In this document: one piece after another, positions 11,308 through 22,900 of the stretch
How the letters are laid out: every line of letters starts with the position of its first letter
Numbering within the stretch: the first letter of the stretch is position 1
Assembly (NCBI GenBank): GCA_008360955.1
Contig: LUCM01006188.1
Location: forward strand, 542,114-606,113
DNA length: 64,000 nucleotides
From: Fasciolopsis buskii
Taxonomy: Eukaryota > Platyhelminthes > Trematoda > Plagiorchiida > Fasciolidae
Direction: 5' to 3'
Notes under the pieces: generated by a model
What the model was told of the DNA's origin: nothing
The model's database searches: none
What the model saw: only the letters and a program-made list of their open reading frames with translations
Translations under genes and position numbers: made by a program

Positions 11308-11405
11308 CTTGCGATACAGATCCAAAGCTTCCATGGCCATATTCCGATAGTCCGTAGCAGTAAGTTGAGGCATTGGTTTTTGTTTCTGTGAGGCTAAGTC
11401 GAGAC
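11308..11405 (-). CDS. TRAPPC9: TRAPPC9 exon, start of second helical block
   Basis: This 98-bp exon lies between acceptor CATCATTCCAG and donor ATCGCAAG/gtttgt. Read in the phase delivered by the 26.0 kb exon, it ends LTATDYRNMAMEALDLYRK. In animal TRAPPC9 the segment after the variable loop reads [20 protein letters not shown], with the same spacing of Leu, Asp, EA and Y-x-K. This suggests the start of the second helical repeat block. A second frame of the same exon is also open but does not fit the upstream phase and shows no match. The exon leaves in phase 0, which disagrees by one base with the next called exon. A small missed exon or an indel in the sequence may lie between. Confidence 0.65.
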
Positions 11406-11409
11406 CTGG

Positions 11410-12680
11410 AATGATGAAAGATCGATAAAATAATAATAGGGATGTATGTGAAATGATGGCCGGGCATTTGATACGAATAAGAAGTAGAGCAAAATACTCA
11501 GACAAGTATTTCTCAGAATAACGGTCGAATTGAGCACGGCATGGCAGAAAGGGGAAAATGGACAAGTATATCCAAAAAGTACGTCCGCATTGTGAACGAA
11601 AATGGAATCGTTTCAGTAGTCAGATACGTGAATAGTTCATCCTGTACAGTAGTAATAGTCAATCCGGAATCAGAAATCCACGGAGGAAATGTACACCTAC
11701 CACACTAGTAGAGCGCAACCTACGAATCCGCCGCAATACTAGCTTTGATCCACCAAATTACGGTCAGGGGCGATACGCAGTTAGACACAATGTGGAGTCG
11801 ATACCCTTGGATGAGGTCAGCAATTACGACCGAACACAACTTTTGCATTCGGAACTTATTGGTCAAGAGTTTGTTGGTCCAGTGCAGGTAGGAATAAATG
11901 TTGAGAAGCTATATTAGCAAGAAACCAAATGGGAAGGCAGAGAACAACCAATAATCGAATGACCATGCAAACGGAGGAACCATTTAGGATGCAAAGTGTA
12001 TGGGCAAACGCATTTGACAACAGCCAAATAACGTCACAAATGGGTCGACACAATGGACTGCTGCACGGGACAATCGACGGAGAAGCACACCATAACCGCA
12101 TCTTCAATACGTCGAAACAGGCGAAATTCAAAAATCATACAACGAATACCAGAGTGGATGCAGGCAAAAAGTTATACCGTCAGGCTTTTATAAATACTTA
12201 ACAGTAGATACAGCGAAATACGGGCAACGGGAATATAATCGACAAACTGGGAAATATGCATTATGCCGAATTCCAGTCCAAACCGTTATCGTTTAGCATT
12301 GACTAGATTTGATCCTCGTATCTCAGTCGCGAATTCCCAAGGTCATCGAAAGGGTCAATGTATTCAAATCCATACATCAAATCTCCAGTTTGATGTTGGG
12401 CTACTCCCAAGAATGAGTCACGAATTCAAATGACCATCCAGGTTAGTGGTGGACAGATGCGCACAAGTCCCTGGGGTATGGGCCTCACGAACTGTTGCAG
12501 CAACAATAAACAGAGAAAATCAAAACGGTAAAGTCAACGAAACATTGGGCAGATTTCAAAGGGGCAGTATTCGTGAAATCGGAAAGAAACCAGACCAGAT
12601 CAAGACCGCAGTAGCGAAGAATGGAGGAACAAAAATAACTCAGACGTTTGCAACTGGATTTGCATTACTTTTAGAGGCGT
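11410..12680. other. intron, A-rich on plus, unclassified
   Basis: Two open plus-strand frames (11,929-12,201 and 12,446-12,682) occur in A-rich sequence without family match. The region adjoins the 3' end of the minus-strand LINE, so part of it may be that element's T-rich tail or an older insertion. Confidence 0.35.
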
Positions 12681-12913
12681 GAGAATTTCATCTTCTTCAT
12701 CATCTCTCAGTGCCAAACGGCAAGCAGGCCCCGTTGATAGCTGGCTTATCCCAAAACTTACATTTCACAAGAGAAAGAGTGAAAATGCAAGGAACAGTGA
12801 AATAGCAAATGTATGAAAAGAGATCCGGTATAGGCAAAATTGAGAATACTGTCTACCCGTACAAACGCACTTTCAAAATCACTCAGGTTCGGCAGAAAAT
12901 GACAGCGCGATCG

Positions 12914-13330
12914 TCAGTGTTCACGGTTCACTGCCATATTGTTCAGTGTCTCCAGCCAGCAAGTTGACGGATTTTTCGAACCCCAAACACGAAGACCTAA
13001 GACAACTACTTTACCAAAGTTCGCGGTGCATTTTCGAGCACGACATGGTAGACGAGTGTTCACCATACGCAACACGTGACCCCGCCAGCGTAGCCTAATA
13101 AGCTTCATGTTGCTGAGATAAGGTATTCTCAGAATGGGCACCTAATCCTAATTTCCTAAACTCCACATTACTCAATCGGTCACTCCATCCAGTCCAGCCA
13201 TACCGCGTAGACATCGGAAACGAACAAATACGAAACGCATACTCCATTTCTCGCAACCGTACAACAGAACTGAGCACACTGTGGCAAAAACACACACGAC
13301 CTTCCAGCTTCAGCGAAAGACCAAGTTAAC
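12914..13330 (-). pseudogene. LINE C-terminal segment
   Basis: Minus-strand frames contain a DRLSNVEFRKLGLG part and then LRWRGHVLRM, TRLPCRARK and LETLNNMAVNREH. The R-L-R-W-x-GHVLRM motif, the R-R-A segment and the final W-L-E-x-L-x-x-M-A-x-N-R are typical of the end of LINE proteins that resemble this one. Two frames are used, so at least one indel is present. Confidence 0.85.
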
Positions 13331-13439
13331 AAGACAAAGGTTTTAGTCTAGTGTATCCACTGCAGCCTTGGATATACGCATGCTCATATCTCCTGCCGTG
13401 TAACTGTCCTTCGTCGCGCAGCTGCCAGGGTGACTGAAA

Positions 13440-14060
13440 TGGTCCTCAACTGCTCAGAACTACTTTCGTCCAGTCCTGTACACTACACTTTGAAGGTGTA
13501 AAGTGCATGCCAAACCGAGCTACAGAACCCCACAGTCTATCCAGTTCGCGTTGTGCATGGTCCACAAACTCGAACAGGCACACGACGTCATCTGTGTAAT
13601 ATAGATCACATAGCTTTCCTCCATTTCCCAGTTCGATTCCTACATCCCGGAGACCTCCTAAAGCAGCTTCCATCAACTCGTCCATGACGAAGTTGAACAA
13701 AAAAGGAGAGATAGGACACCCTTGTCGAACGCCACTAGTCGTTTCGAATCAGCTTGATAGTTCACCGTACACCCTAACACGACCATAGGTATACGAGTAC
13801 AATGTTCGCAACAGGTTCACGAACTTCGTTGGCATACCCTTCCGGTGGAGAGCAATGAATAATGCTGTCCGATCTACTGAGTCGAACGCGCCTCTCAAGT
13901 CGAGAAAGCCAACGAACGTAGGCCGGCAGTGCGTGTGGCGCGTTTCCAGTGACTGTGGAAGAGTGAATATCTGGTCGATACAACCTCGACCTGCACACAA
14001 ACATCGGCCCGCTGTTCGCGGATCTTACTCTCGCAAATTGGTGTCAAACGACACAACATT
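13440..14060 (-). pseudogene. LINE reverse transcriptase domain
   Basis: Consecutive minus-strand frames hold GRGCIDQIFTLPQ, FLDLRGAFDSVDR, then GVRQGCPISPFLFNF and, at 13,598-13,587, YTDD. The usual catalytic motif is YADD, so the alanine is replaced; the two aspartates remain. FGMHFTPSKC follows. A frame change lies between the second and third motif, near 13.74 kb. These are the palm motifs of a non-LTR reverse transcriptase copying element RNA at the target. The frame breaks show this copy is inactive. Confidence 0.9.
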
Positions 14061-15020
14061 ATCGAAGTTAAGACCTTAGTAACTATCGGAATTCAACTAA
14101 TGCCATGATGATTACTACAGTCAATGTGTATCCTTCTTAAAGGTGGGTAGCAACAGTAGCTCACCCTACAATTATGGAATGCACTCCTCGACCGAAATAT
14201 CATGGAACAAGGAGGAAAATGTTTTTATGAGGGGCATTTAAACAACTTTGAAAAGAAACTGGGGGATTTCGCTGGGACCGACAGCTTTTAGTCGCCTCAG
14301 CAGTTGAATGATTGACTCTTATTCCACTTTCATTTGTGCATCAATAGACACCTCCCAAGGATTCACAGTTGTGGTCGTCGGACTACATCAGGAAGCGGAC
14401 AGCTTAAATTATCCTTGATGCTCTCAGTCCATGTACAAGCTTACCATTTTTAACGCATACGATTTCGCTAATCAAAATTCGCCGCCCACCGGTAGCGCGT
14501 ATAAGCTTAAACAGCCTCTATTTAAACTTTTACTGATCAGTAATACAGAATCGCCGAGGTAGGTGTTCACTTGTAGACGTTTCGGTCATCGCGGAAAACG
14601 TTTCTCAAGACTGGTTTGCAAGCTTGCAAACAGTGACTGTTACCTGAAGCAACTGCCACTTCCATTTCTCCGGCCACCCTGAATCACAAGTTTTCATTGC
14701 TTTCCTAAGGATTATCGTCAACTGACGCTGCAGAGGTTGTCGTATCTTATTCACATTTTTGCCGTTTCTGCCCTGCTAGAGTCAGTGATTCTTGCTATAT
14801 CCAGAGCCTTGATGGACATTAGATCTAGGACCACGGGCAAAACATAACGTTAAATGTATCGCTTGCTTGATATGATCCCAGCGCTTATCTTTATTGCCGC
14901 CCGTCTGACAGATTTTGTTCAGAAGTGTCTTAAAAAGGCATATCAGAAAGACGTTGTATGCCCAAAGGGTTTGGCGGTCTGCGTCGATGGCCATTGGGCT
15001 GAAGCGAAATCGCATTAAAA

Positions 15021-15590
15021 CTAACGCATGGTTCGAATCGACATATATGGTCCAGTACGGTCTACAGTTCTGAGCAGAACCGCGCCAACGCTAGTTAACT
15101 GCAATATGGTCGATCCAACTCGGACTACCCGTCGAGTTAGAGTGCCATGTCGCTGTCCGACGCGAACTGCAGCGGAAGTCTGTGCTGGACGGGAATAGGC
15201 AATTGTCTGCACAAAACTAAAGAAGCTTGTCCCAATATCTGTTCGGTGAGCAGGAAAGAGACAGCGCCTACCTAAGCAAGCATCCGATCCATTAAGTCTC
15301 CAAGCTTGTGCATTAAAATCACTTGCCACCACTTCAATGTCAGAGCATTTGCTCTTCCGAACAAGGGTGACGAGGTAATCGTAAAACTCGTCTTTTATCG
15401 TGTCAGTGCTGCAATATGTTGGGTCGTATACCGAGATGGCAAATAAACTGCGCTTAACACAACAGTCCTTCCGTACGCCGACTGATCCCTGCAGTCTCTT
15501 GGCGCACAAGGGACTTTTAACTGGGATCCAGTCTAGAAGGGCTGCTTCAGCCTTCTCACTTAAGACTATTTCTGAACCGCGTTGGCCCAC
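15021..15590 (-). pseudogene. LINE endonuclease domain
   Basis: A 189-codon open frame contains KDEFYDYLVTLVRKSKCSDI, then VVASDFNAQ and CLGRRCLFPAHRTD, then a tail ending near the usual SDHALV site. This is the APE-type endonuclease that nicks target DNA during retrotransposition. The catalytic-site block normally reads VVAGDFNAQ, and here the Gly is replaced by Ser. The normal N-terminal part lies upstream in other frames. The same domain occurs at 53.2-53.6 kb and 60.8-61.4 kb. Confidence 0.85.
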
Positions 15591-16693
15591 AGCTTGAACT
15601 GCCTCATCCTCTCAAGCATGCAGGAAATATCTTGACGAGAAATTTGGCGCAGTCAGTTGAGCTACTCTACTCGCATCCTGAATTCGTGTTTCACGGACGC
15701 AGCAGACACCAATTGAAAGTGAGTCCACTGTCAGAACTAAATACGCCTGTTGGCCAGCCTGCCATAAAGTACGCACATTGAAAGAGCCGAGATTAAGAGG
15801 CTGACGAGGCTAGAGAATATGTGAGGTAACAGACTGAAAATCGCCTACTACACTAATTGAAAACGAACCGTTGTGAATATCGGGCGTGTTATCAATGGAG
15901 ATACCATGGGTAGGCAGAAGGGACAAAGAGATTGGGTCAGGGACAGAATAGAAAGGTTGAATAAAAGAGAGGGAACTCTGAGCAATAGCATACTTATCAC
16001 TACCCACCCCAGCTGCGCTCGATGCAATGGGCAGCGCGGTCCTGGTTACCTTGCACGATGAACGATGCAGTATGGAATTATTCGTAGGCTCAGGAATAAA
16101 ATGTTCGCAAAATACCAATGGAAATAAGAAAAATGGACTGTAGAGTTAAAAATACAAAATAACCTGAGGACATGAGATTCTGAAGGCGAATAACAGTACA
16201 CATAAAGGAGGAAGTGCAATTCAGTTCCTATACAAGCCAAATAGGGAACAATGTAGGTTTCACAAGGGTTAATGAGCGAGGTGATAAAGCAAATACTATA
16301 GGGAGTTCTGGGATGAGAGTGACAGAGGGACGTATCAATGGTATTATCTAGAGGTATTTCACGGGAAAGTCGAGTGCTGGAGAGAAACAACTGTGCTTCA
16401 ATTTAATCACCTCATTTCACGACAAACATCACAGATAGGCAAAATCGAAACGACTATGATGTGTCACAGAGGCAAAAACTAATAGCCACAATTAAATGAT
16501 CAACCATAGGCCCAAATTCAAAGGTAACTGGAGCATGTATCTTGCTGCATTATTAGAATGCAAAACCGTGGTGTATATGCATTATTATTACGGATCGCCT
16601 GGTTCCTACAGTATAAGTATATGTATGATCTGTTTAGCATAAACCTTACCGTACGGACAGTCTGGTTTCCGAAAATCGAACAATTGTCGGGAT

Positions 16694-16868
16694 AATTGTG
16701 AACGATATAATGCTAATAACACAGCGTTGTTGGTAGATGTAATGCACCAACGTTGTAAAACTTGCCTTGAGAAAGACCATCCACGGTAATCGAAACGTTA
16801 TTGACATTATATCATTCACAATTAGAACCAATACATGGTGCTTCGAATTTTCGATACACTCCTTACAT
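16694..16868 (-). mobile_element. hairpin retroposon, short copy
   Basis: It is flanked by exact CAATTGTCGGGAT duplications at 16,681-16,693 and 16,869-16,881. Read on minus it begins ATGTAAGGAGTGTATCG, passes CCATGTATTGGTT and ends TCGTTCACAATT. This is the same unit as the 18.6 kb copy but with less 5' sequence and with most of the left arm and centre missing. Confidence 0.75.
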
Positions 16869-16884
16869 CAATTGTCGGGATGAT

Positions 16885-18420
16885 AGGCCCAGTGACTGAG
16901 CGCCGCAGATACGCTGATGCATGCAATGCAAACGGTCAAACATAACGGACGGTTATGGAATTAGCATAAAACCTGGACGAATATTGTATGTGGGGAAAAA
17001 TTATAACGAATTTTCTTGACAATATAGAGGGTCAAAATGGAGCGAACTAGTCGACCGTAACACCAAGCACGAGAATGTTTGGTGATTCGGGATAATTTAC
17101 GGTTTTTTCCGGTTCGGAGTATTTTGACAGCCCCGATCACTTCATTCTGTTGAGCCTCAGCCACAAACGAAAGCTGCCCAGTGCCGTTAGAATGAAAAGT
17201 GAGACAGCTTACATGATGATCCAAAGTGTGACCCGCTCGGCAATCGATATGTTACCGTGAGCTTTCGTCGGTGGCCGAAAATCGTCAGTCTATTCTGATT
17301 AGCAGGATCAAATACAACATATGATCGAACTCACGACCCAACCGTTTTGTGCAGAGCTTTGAAGGTACAATCGGCTACTAGTATCGAACTTCCGTAATAA
17401 ATGTGATCAACAGCCTGTAAACTAGCACCACGAACCATATCGTTACACTGGAATTACTGAGATTTTGCAGGCAATAAACTTCCAAAGACGTATATCGCTG
17501 TTCAAGAGTACCTTGTTGGAATAATAAAAAAGTTAAGTATGTTGAGGAATGAAACGATGCAGATAAAGAAGTATTTTAAATGCAACTAAGCCAATCAATT
17601 CGTTCCACAGTCATAATTATCCAACTGAACTGCGAATAAAAGTCTAACGGACGAAATCAATCTGACCAGTGTATGCCACATTCTCAAACTCAAATCACTC
17701 AAGAAACCTGTCTGATCATGAACATCGGATCACTTGGCATTCATAGGACGATGCGAGAGTACACGCGTTCGAATATTGCTTAAAGAACTTGAGTCTTGCA
17801 TACATGTCATATAGACGCAGCAGAATTTAGTACCTTAACGGATCGAACCTCAAATTCAAGTCCAGAGGTCACTTTCGTGAAAAATGACAACCCGCTGTTG
17901 CTCGGTTCATCAATTCTCATTTCATATCAATCGACAGCACAAAATCTTCTGGGTCATGGCTGCCGTTCCCCCATTAGTGCAGTGGGTCCTGGAAGACCGA
18001 AATGAGCTTTCCACAGCAGCCATGATTTGAGTATGTAAACAAAAACCAGTTTAAAAGTTTAGAGAGTTCCAGCTGGAGTAATCCTTGGACTATCTGACAT
18101 TGTAAGAGAAATTTGAAGACGATCGAGTGAAGTGAAAATCTGAGGCTTAAGAAATTCGAATTTGATCCGAATATGAGAAGTCTTCGATGTTAGAAGAATT
18201 TGGATCTGTGCATGGAAGTAACGTACACATTTGTGCAACGTGTGGACTACCCAGCTGAGCCACGAAGACACAAACTGAAGGGTGTTCGAACAATTCTTTG
18301 TTACCTGCCCAACTTTTCGTAATTTGATTTTTAGAACAGAATTTCGCTGTGAGTTAACAATTAATTATCCATTAGTTCTAATACATGGAAAGCTGCGGAC
18401 TTTCGTAATCTGAGTGAGTG
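16885..18420. other. intron, nothing recognised
   Basis: No repeat copies or domains. A splice-bordered open stretch near 17.1 kb on minus was considered and rejected on phase. Confidence 0.4.
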
Positions 18421-18610
18421 ACCATTGATCTTTAAATGGAACATCCGAATAATTATAGCTCAGATGGTAAAACAAATGAACAAAGGAAATGCAGCGGTTG
18501 CATCTATGCGTTCTTTTCAAATCCTGCCAAAGTTGAAGGCATTTCGCATTTGGATCAATTCTATTTTCGTCAAATCTACGATATCAAAAATCCTAAGAAA
18601 CTTGCTTATT

Positions 18611-18983
18611 CGGACCAAACGACGTAAGGAGTGTATCGAAAAATCGATGCGCCATGTATTGGTTTTTATTGTGAATGATATAATATTAATAACACAGCGT
18701 TGTTGGTAGATGTAATGCGCCAACGTTTCGACTACCGTGGGGTCAACTTGACCCCACCACCACGGTGACGCATGACGTGGAAGACAACTAATCACTCACC
18801 TGACCCACATTTCAAAGCACACACATACACGAACACAACTAAACATCAGTTGGCATGTGAACGTTCCCTCAGTCATTTGATTGTAAAACTTGCCTTGAGA
18901 AAGACTACCCACGGTAGTCGAAACGTTGGCGCATTACATCTACCAACAACGCTGTGTTATTAATATTATATCATTCACAATAA
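18611..18983 (+). mobile_element. hairpin retroposon, long copy
   Basis: The element lies between two exact copies of AAACTTGCTTATT (18,598-18,610 and 18,984-18,996), a 13-bp target-site duplication. Its 5' part, ACGTAAGGAGTGTATCG through CCATGTATTGGTT, is followed by an exact 80-bp inverted repeat: 18,662-18,741 and 18,908-18,987. The last four bases of the right arm overlap the duplication. The inner 166 bases include GGGGTCAACTTGACCCC and the phrase AAAACTTGCCTTGAGAAAGA. It has no coding frame. The 13-bp duplication and the 5' truncation of the second copy suggest LINE-driven insertion, although the hairpin alone would look like a MITE. Confidence 0.75.
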
Positions 18984-19679
18984 AAACTTGCTTATTGTTA
19001 TTCTATTCCTGGAAAATTATTGCTGACAGACAGATATGTGAAGCCGTGGTTAACCGGGGGGTCGAGGGGTCAGTAGCACCCAAATAACATAGGTGATGGT
19101 ATAAAGTATGATTCACGGCTATTCACACCGAAGGAAAGAAAACCCCGTGAAATTCACAACAGGGATTTAACCAAAGGGGTGAACGTGTACGACTGATCAT
19201 TCTACGTCGTATTCTCTCCCGCCCTCTCTTCTAAATCCACATTAGTAATTGTTCTATTTCATATTCCCTATCCAATTAGGAAAAAGAGGTCCATCGGTTA
19301 GACTGGCGATCAAAATCGTGTTACCAAGACCACACACAAATAGTTTGTCATTATTTCACTTGACGATTGATTGGTATGACTCACAGAATCAACATGAGGT
19401 GGGCTGACAAAACTGCATTCTGAGAACTATTTCGGCTGTCGAATTTTTCTAAAACCGACTGTACTAGATTTGCGTTAGACCACAGCAAGATCTACAAACC
19501 GGGGGGCCATTTGCAGAGCTTGGTTGCCTCTTGGAGGTCACAGACGTTAGTTTTTCTACAAGGATATCGATAGAGAATATCAAATCCCCCTCAATCGCTA
19601 CCTAATCGGGGTCAGTTGAATGCACACGACCGTGATTACCAAGGCAAAGTAAGCTGAATATAGGAAGTGAAATTCACTA

Positions 19680-19965
19680 GGCTCAGCATTTACAACCATT
19701 ACCCCTGCACCAACATGCCCTGGTTTTCGATGCTACCTAACAGCACCGTCTACTCAAAAAAGAAAAAGAACAGGAAAAAGTGAAACGTAAGGTGATAAAT
19801 TGAAGAACAATATAGGAGGGAAAAAATTTCGACCATAACAATGCGACTGGATGCACAATTGAATCATATCACCGATCATTTTCAACCACCGCTTGAGGGA
19901 TAAAGTCTCATGGACGGCAACCCGGTAGTCTAGCTGGACCAGCACGAACCAATCTACTGGCTAAC
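19680..19965 (+). repeat. repeat family B, copy 2
   Basis: GCTCAGCATTTACAACCATT, CTGCACCAACATGCCCTGGT and GGCAACCCGGTAGTCTAGCT match copy 1 in order and spacing. The terminal hairpin is not formed here. Confidence 0.6.
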
Positions 19966-19969
19966 AAGC

Positions 19970-22900
19970 AAATAGAGTGAAAGACTCGATGACTTATCCA
20001 AGATCATAATCACAGAGGGTAACTAAATCAAGAAATCAACGAAAGTCACCACTCCACCCATTACTGCAGTCATAATTATGCCTCAGTGAATACATCAAAG
20101 TTAGGTTTTCAAGAATTCTACGTTAATTGTGGTTTGATCATAGATAATACTCATTAACAGCAAGACTCATCCGGGAAACATTTGCCATCAGCATCAACGT
20201 GGACACCGGAATCTTTAAACCGTCACATTGTTGCCGTGGTAGAGACAACGGCCAGCAAAAGTGACTTTTCTCGATGCTCCAATGTGTGGAGACAGAAATC
20301 AGAGTAAGACTACTTGCAAAATTTGAGTTCTCTTAATAAATCGGGGCCAATGTTTTCACGGTATTTAACAAAAGCATATTTTGGACGATTTCCTTCATCC
20401 CGACCATTAAAAGACACCAAAAATCCTTGCTCTCGGAACAGCAAAGGTATGTACAGGATTTGCCGAGATAAGGGAAACGGCCTAAAACTGGAGCAAAACG
20501 AAAATCCTTAATCTCTCAATCCAACAAAGGCATACACACAGAGATTCGACAATGAAATCTACACCCCAATCGGGTTACGTAGTTAAATGCAAACTCAACC
20601 AGGCCCACGTAAATGAACTAAGCTGAAATGTGCTCAACATTCATCAGTGGAGGTTCTCGGCAAAATGGGGTTGCAGACGGACGACCTAAGATGAGTTGAA
20701 CCAATCCAACATTCAGAACGCTAAGGAAATGGAATACAAGCAGTGTTAATTTGCTCAATGCTTCTTACGGAGCTCGGACCGGTCATTTTATTTTCAGGGG
20801 ATCTTCGCCAAGAACCTTAAGTTGAAAGCTGATTCGCGTCCTATCTTAATTTGCGATGTCACATATACTTTCTTCCCTTCGAAGTTCACCCCTGTATTGC
20901 ACTGAGAAGAAGATAAAGAAAAAGGCGTCTTTTTACATTTGCTTTTTAATCGTTCAAAACACGTCCAACTTCAAGTGAAAACGAGCATGGCTTGATACAA
21001 CTAAAACAGAAATCCATAGGCTATCTGACTTCAGAACTGGTTAGTAATTTATCTTGGCGCTTCTTGCAGATAAACTTTGCACCGTCCTAAAGAAAAAGAC
21101 GAATAAGCATGTGATGTTCCAGACACCGGCTGATGCGAAACTCTTACTGAACACGAAGTATAATGAATGCCTGCGATGATTCTGCTCACATATTCATGCC
21201 TGCATGTATTTCATTCTGGCGGTCATTTTGTTTTTCCTATGAATATAAGGTGTACTGTGATTCACAGCGACGTGCATATTATGAAGTGAGATTCATTTTA
21301 ACATCGGTAACGAAATATCCGGTCCCTTCTGCCGGACGATTTGACTTGTGTTCGGTTAGGGGCAACCGAGTCGACGAATTTAAGTCGGAGGCTTTCTAAG
21401 TGGTTCAAAATTTGTCATTTTCATCCGGAAACTTGATCTTCATAGCGATTTCAAAAACTGTTTCTGAAGGTTGATTATTGCGTAGTGCAATGAACCAGGT
21501 CACGCATCACTCACCATATCTGTTAGTTTTGGGACAAAACAGCACTTTATTCGCCCATTACTGAACCAGCTAAGATGATTTTCAAGGTATAATGGTAGCT
21601 GGCATTCACTGGTCACAACCACTACCCAGATCACAGACCAACACAAATGCGGTGACTTCATATTAATGATACCAATCGATAATCTGGGCGAAAATGTCGC
21701 ATGAGAAAGTCGATGAAGGCCGTGGGGTCACATCAGCCGGCAAAGAAATTGATCAGTGAGTGCTGATCACGGGAGAGCAACACAAGCTATTTGATTTTGA
21801 TTAACAAACGAACTTTTTTGTCTCGTCCTGGTTTTTCTCACCAAAGTTAGTGGGAATTGGAGATAGCGGCCACGAGATAGAATCAACCGAGGATTTACGA
21901 CCGAAGTAGAGTAGACGTCTTCTCGTCTTTTCCGAGTTTCCGAACATAAGGTGAAGTTTAAAGTGTTCCTTCCTATCGGCTTTCGTATCAAGGTTCTTGA
22001 AAATTAAGTTTCTGTCCTCGAAAATGCATTCAGTATCACTTTTAATTTGAAATTGAAAGCGCTTAGCCCAACATCGGATGCAGAAATCTCGCATTGCTAA
22101 CTTGGTTTATTCGATAGTTGGAGAGTTGAGTAAGGTCATGGAAGACGACAAACGGACTGCTGAGGTCCCCATAGAGGCCATCCTAAGCACACCATGAAAC
22201 GGGACTTGCTTTTCGACAGAAAATATTCGGCAACAACAACTGATTATCTTCTCTTTCCAAAGAAACCAAATGAAATCTTACCACTGTCCACTAGTTGCAA
22301 GAGAAACCGGTTTTCTTCCCAGGAGCAGCCTTCAAAAGACTAATCACAGCAAACACCAGGACTTATCATAACCGTGTATTCTGAACTGCAAGGTGTAAAA
22401 TAATTTGACCGTAATTCAACATTTACCGAGCCTCCAGTTGGTCCGTGTATAAGCTGGTCATAATCATACGGGAATCAGACAGCATCGCAGAGTAAGTCTA
22501 CAGAGACGTGAGCGCTGGAGACAGCCAAGGTTAGTGTCAGATACGAAGTGAGAACGTTTACTGGGATGATGCGAGGGGTCATAGATACTAAGTTACTGTT
22601 TACGACGAAAACCATGGCAGCGAAAGAAGAATGGAATAAACAGGAATAGGCTGAGAGACGTAAGCATGCGGAAAATGAACGGCAGAAAAATGCTTAACTG
22701 CTGAAATTAGCGTGTGAAGAGACGGTAAAACCTAGTGGTATCGACTGCTAGAAGTACTGCTCCGGTTCCCAATCACCGACATAACCTGTGTTCAGGGTCA
22801 CACGCTCATATTTTCTCTTCAATGAAAAGTATATATTACTAAGGGTACTTTATCACCTTCTATCCATATTTCTTTTATCAAGAATGCATGTAGTCGGTCC

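Larger units (their letters stand above)
12680..16130 (-). mobile_element. degenerate non-LTR retrotransposon (LINE), nearly full length
   Basis: Read on minus, the element runs from a 5' coding-like segment (about 16.1-15.6 kb) through an endonuclease domain (15.6-15.0 kb), a linker (15.0-14.2 kb), reverse transcriptase (14.2-13.4 kb) and a C-terminal segment (13.3-12.9 kb). It ends in a T-rich non-coding end near 12.7 kb. Frames shift and stops occur between parts, so it is dead. The order and motifs (APE-type endonuclease, YxDD reverse transcriptase, C-terminal GHVLRM) place it among LINEs abundant in trematodes; the exact clade (CR1-like or RTE-like) is not settled. It sits in the TRAPPC9 intron in the same orientation as the gene. 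Confidence 0.85.

Noticed and set aside
14620..14637. Perfect 18-base palindrome GTTTGCAAGCTTGCAAAC
   Set aside because: It is inside the decayed LINE linker, single copy and without further context; a palindrome of this length alone is not a functional claim.
17040..17215. Splice-bordered minus frame LSFVAEAQQNEVIGA
   Set aside because: Coding-looking, but phase 0 on entry where phase 1 is required between the 26.0 and 11.4 kb exons, and no match is known.
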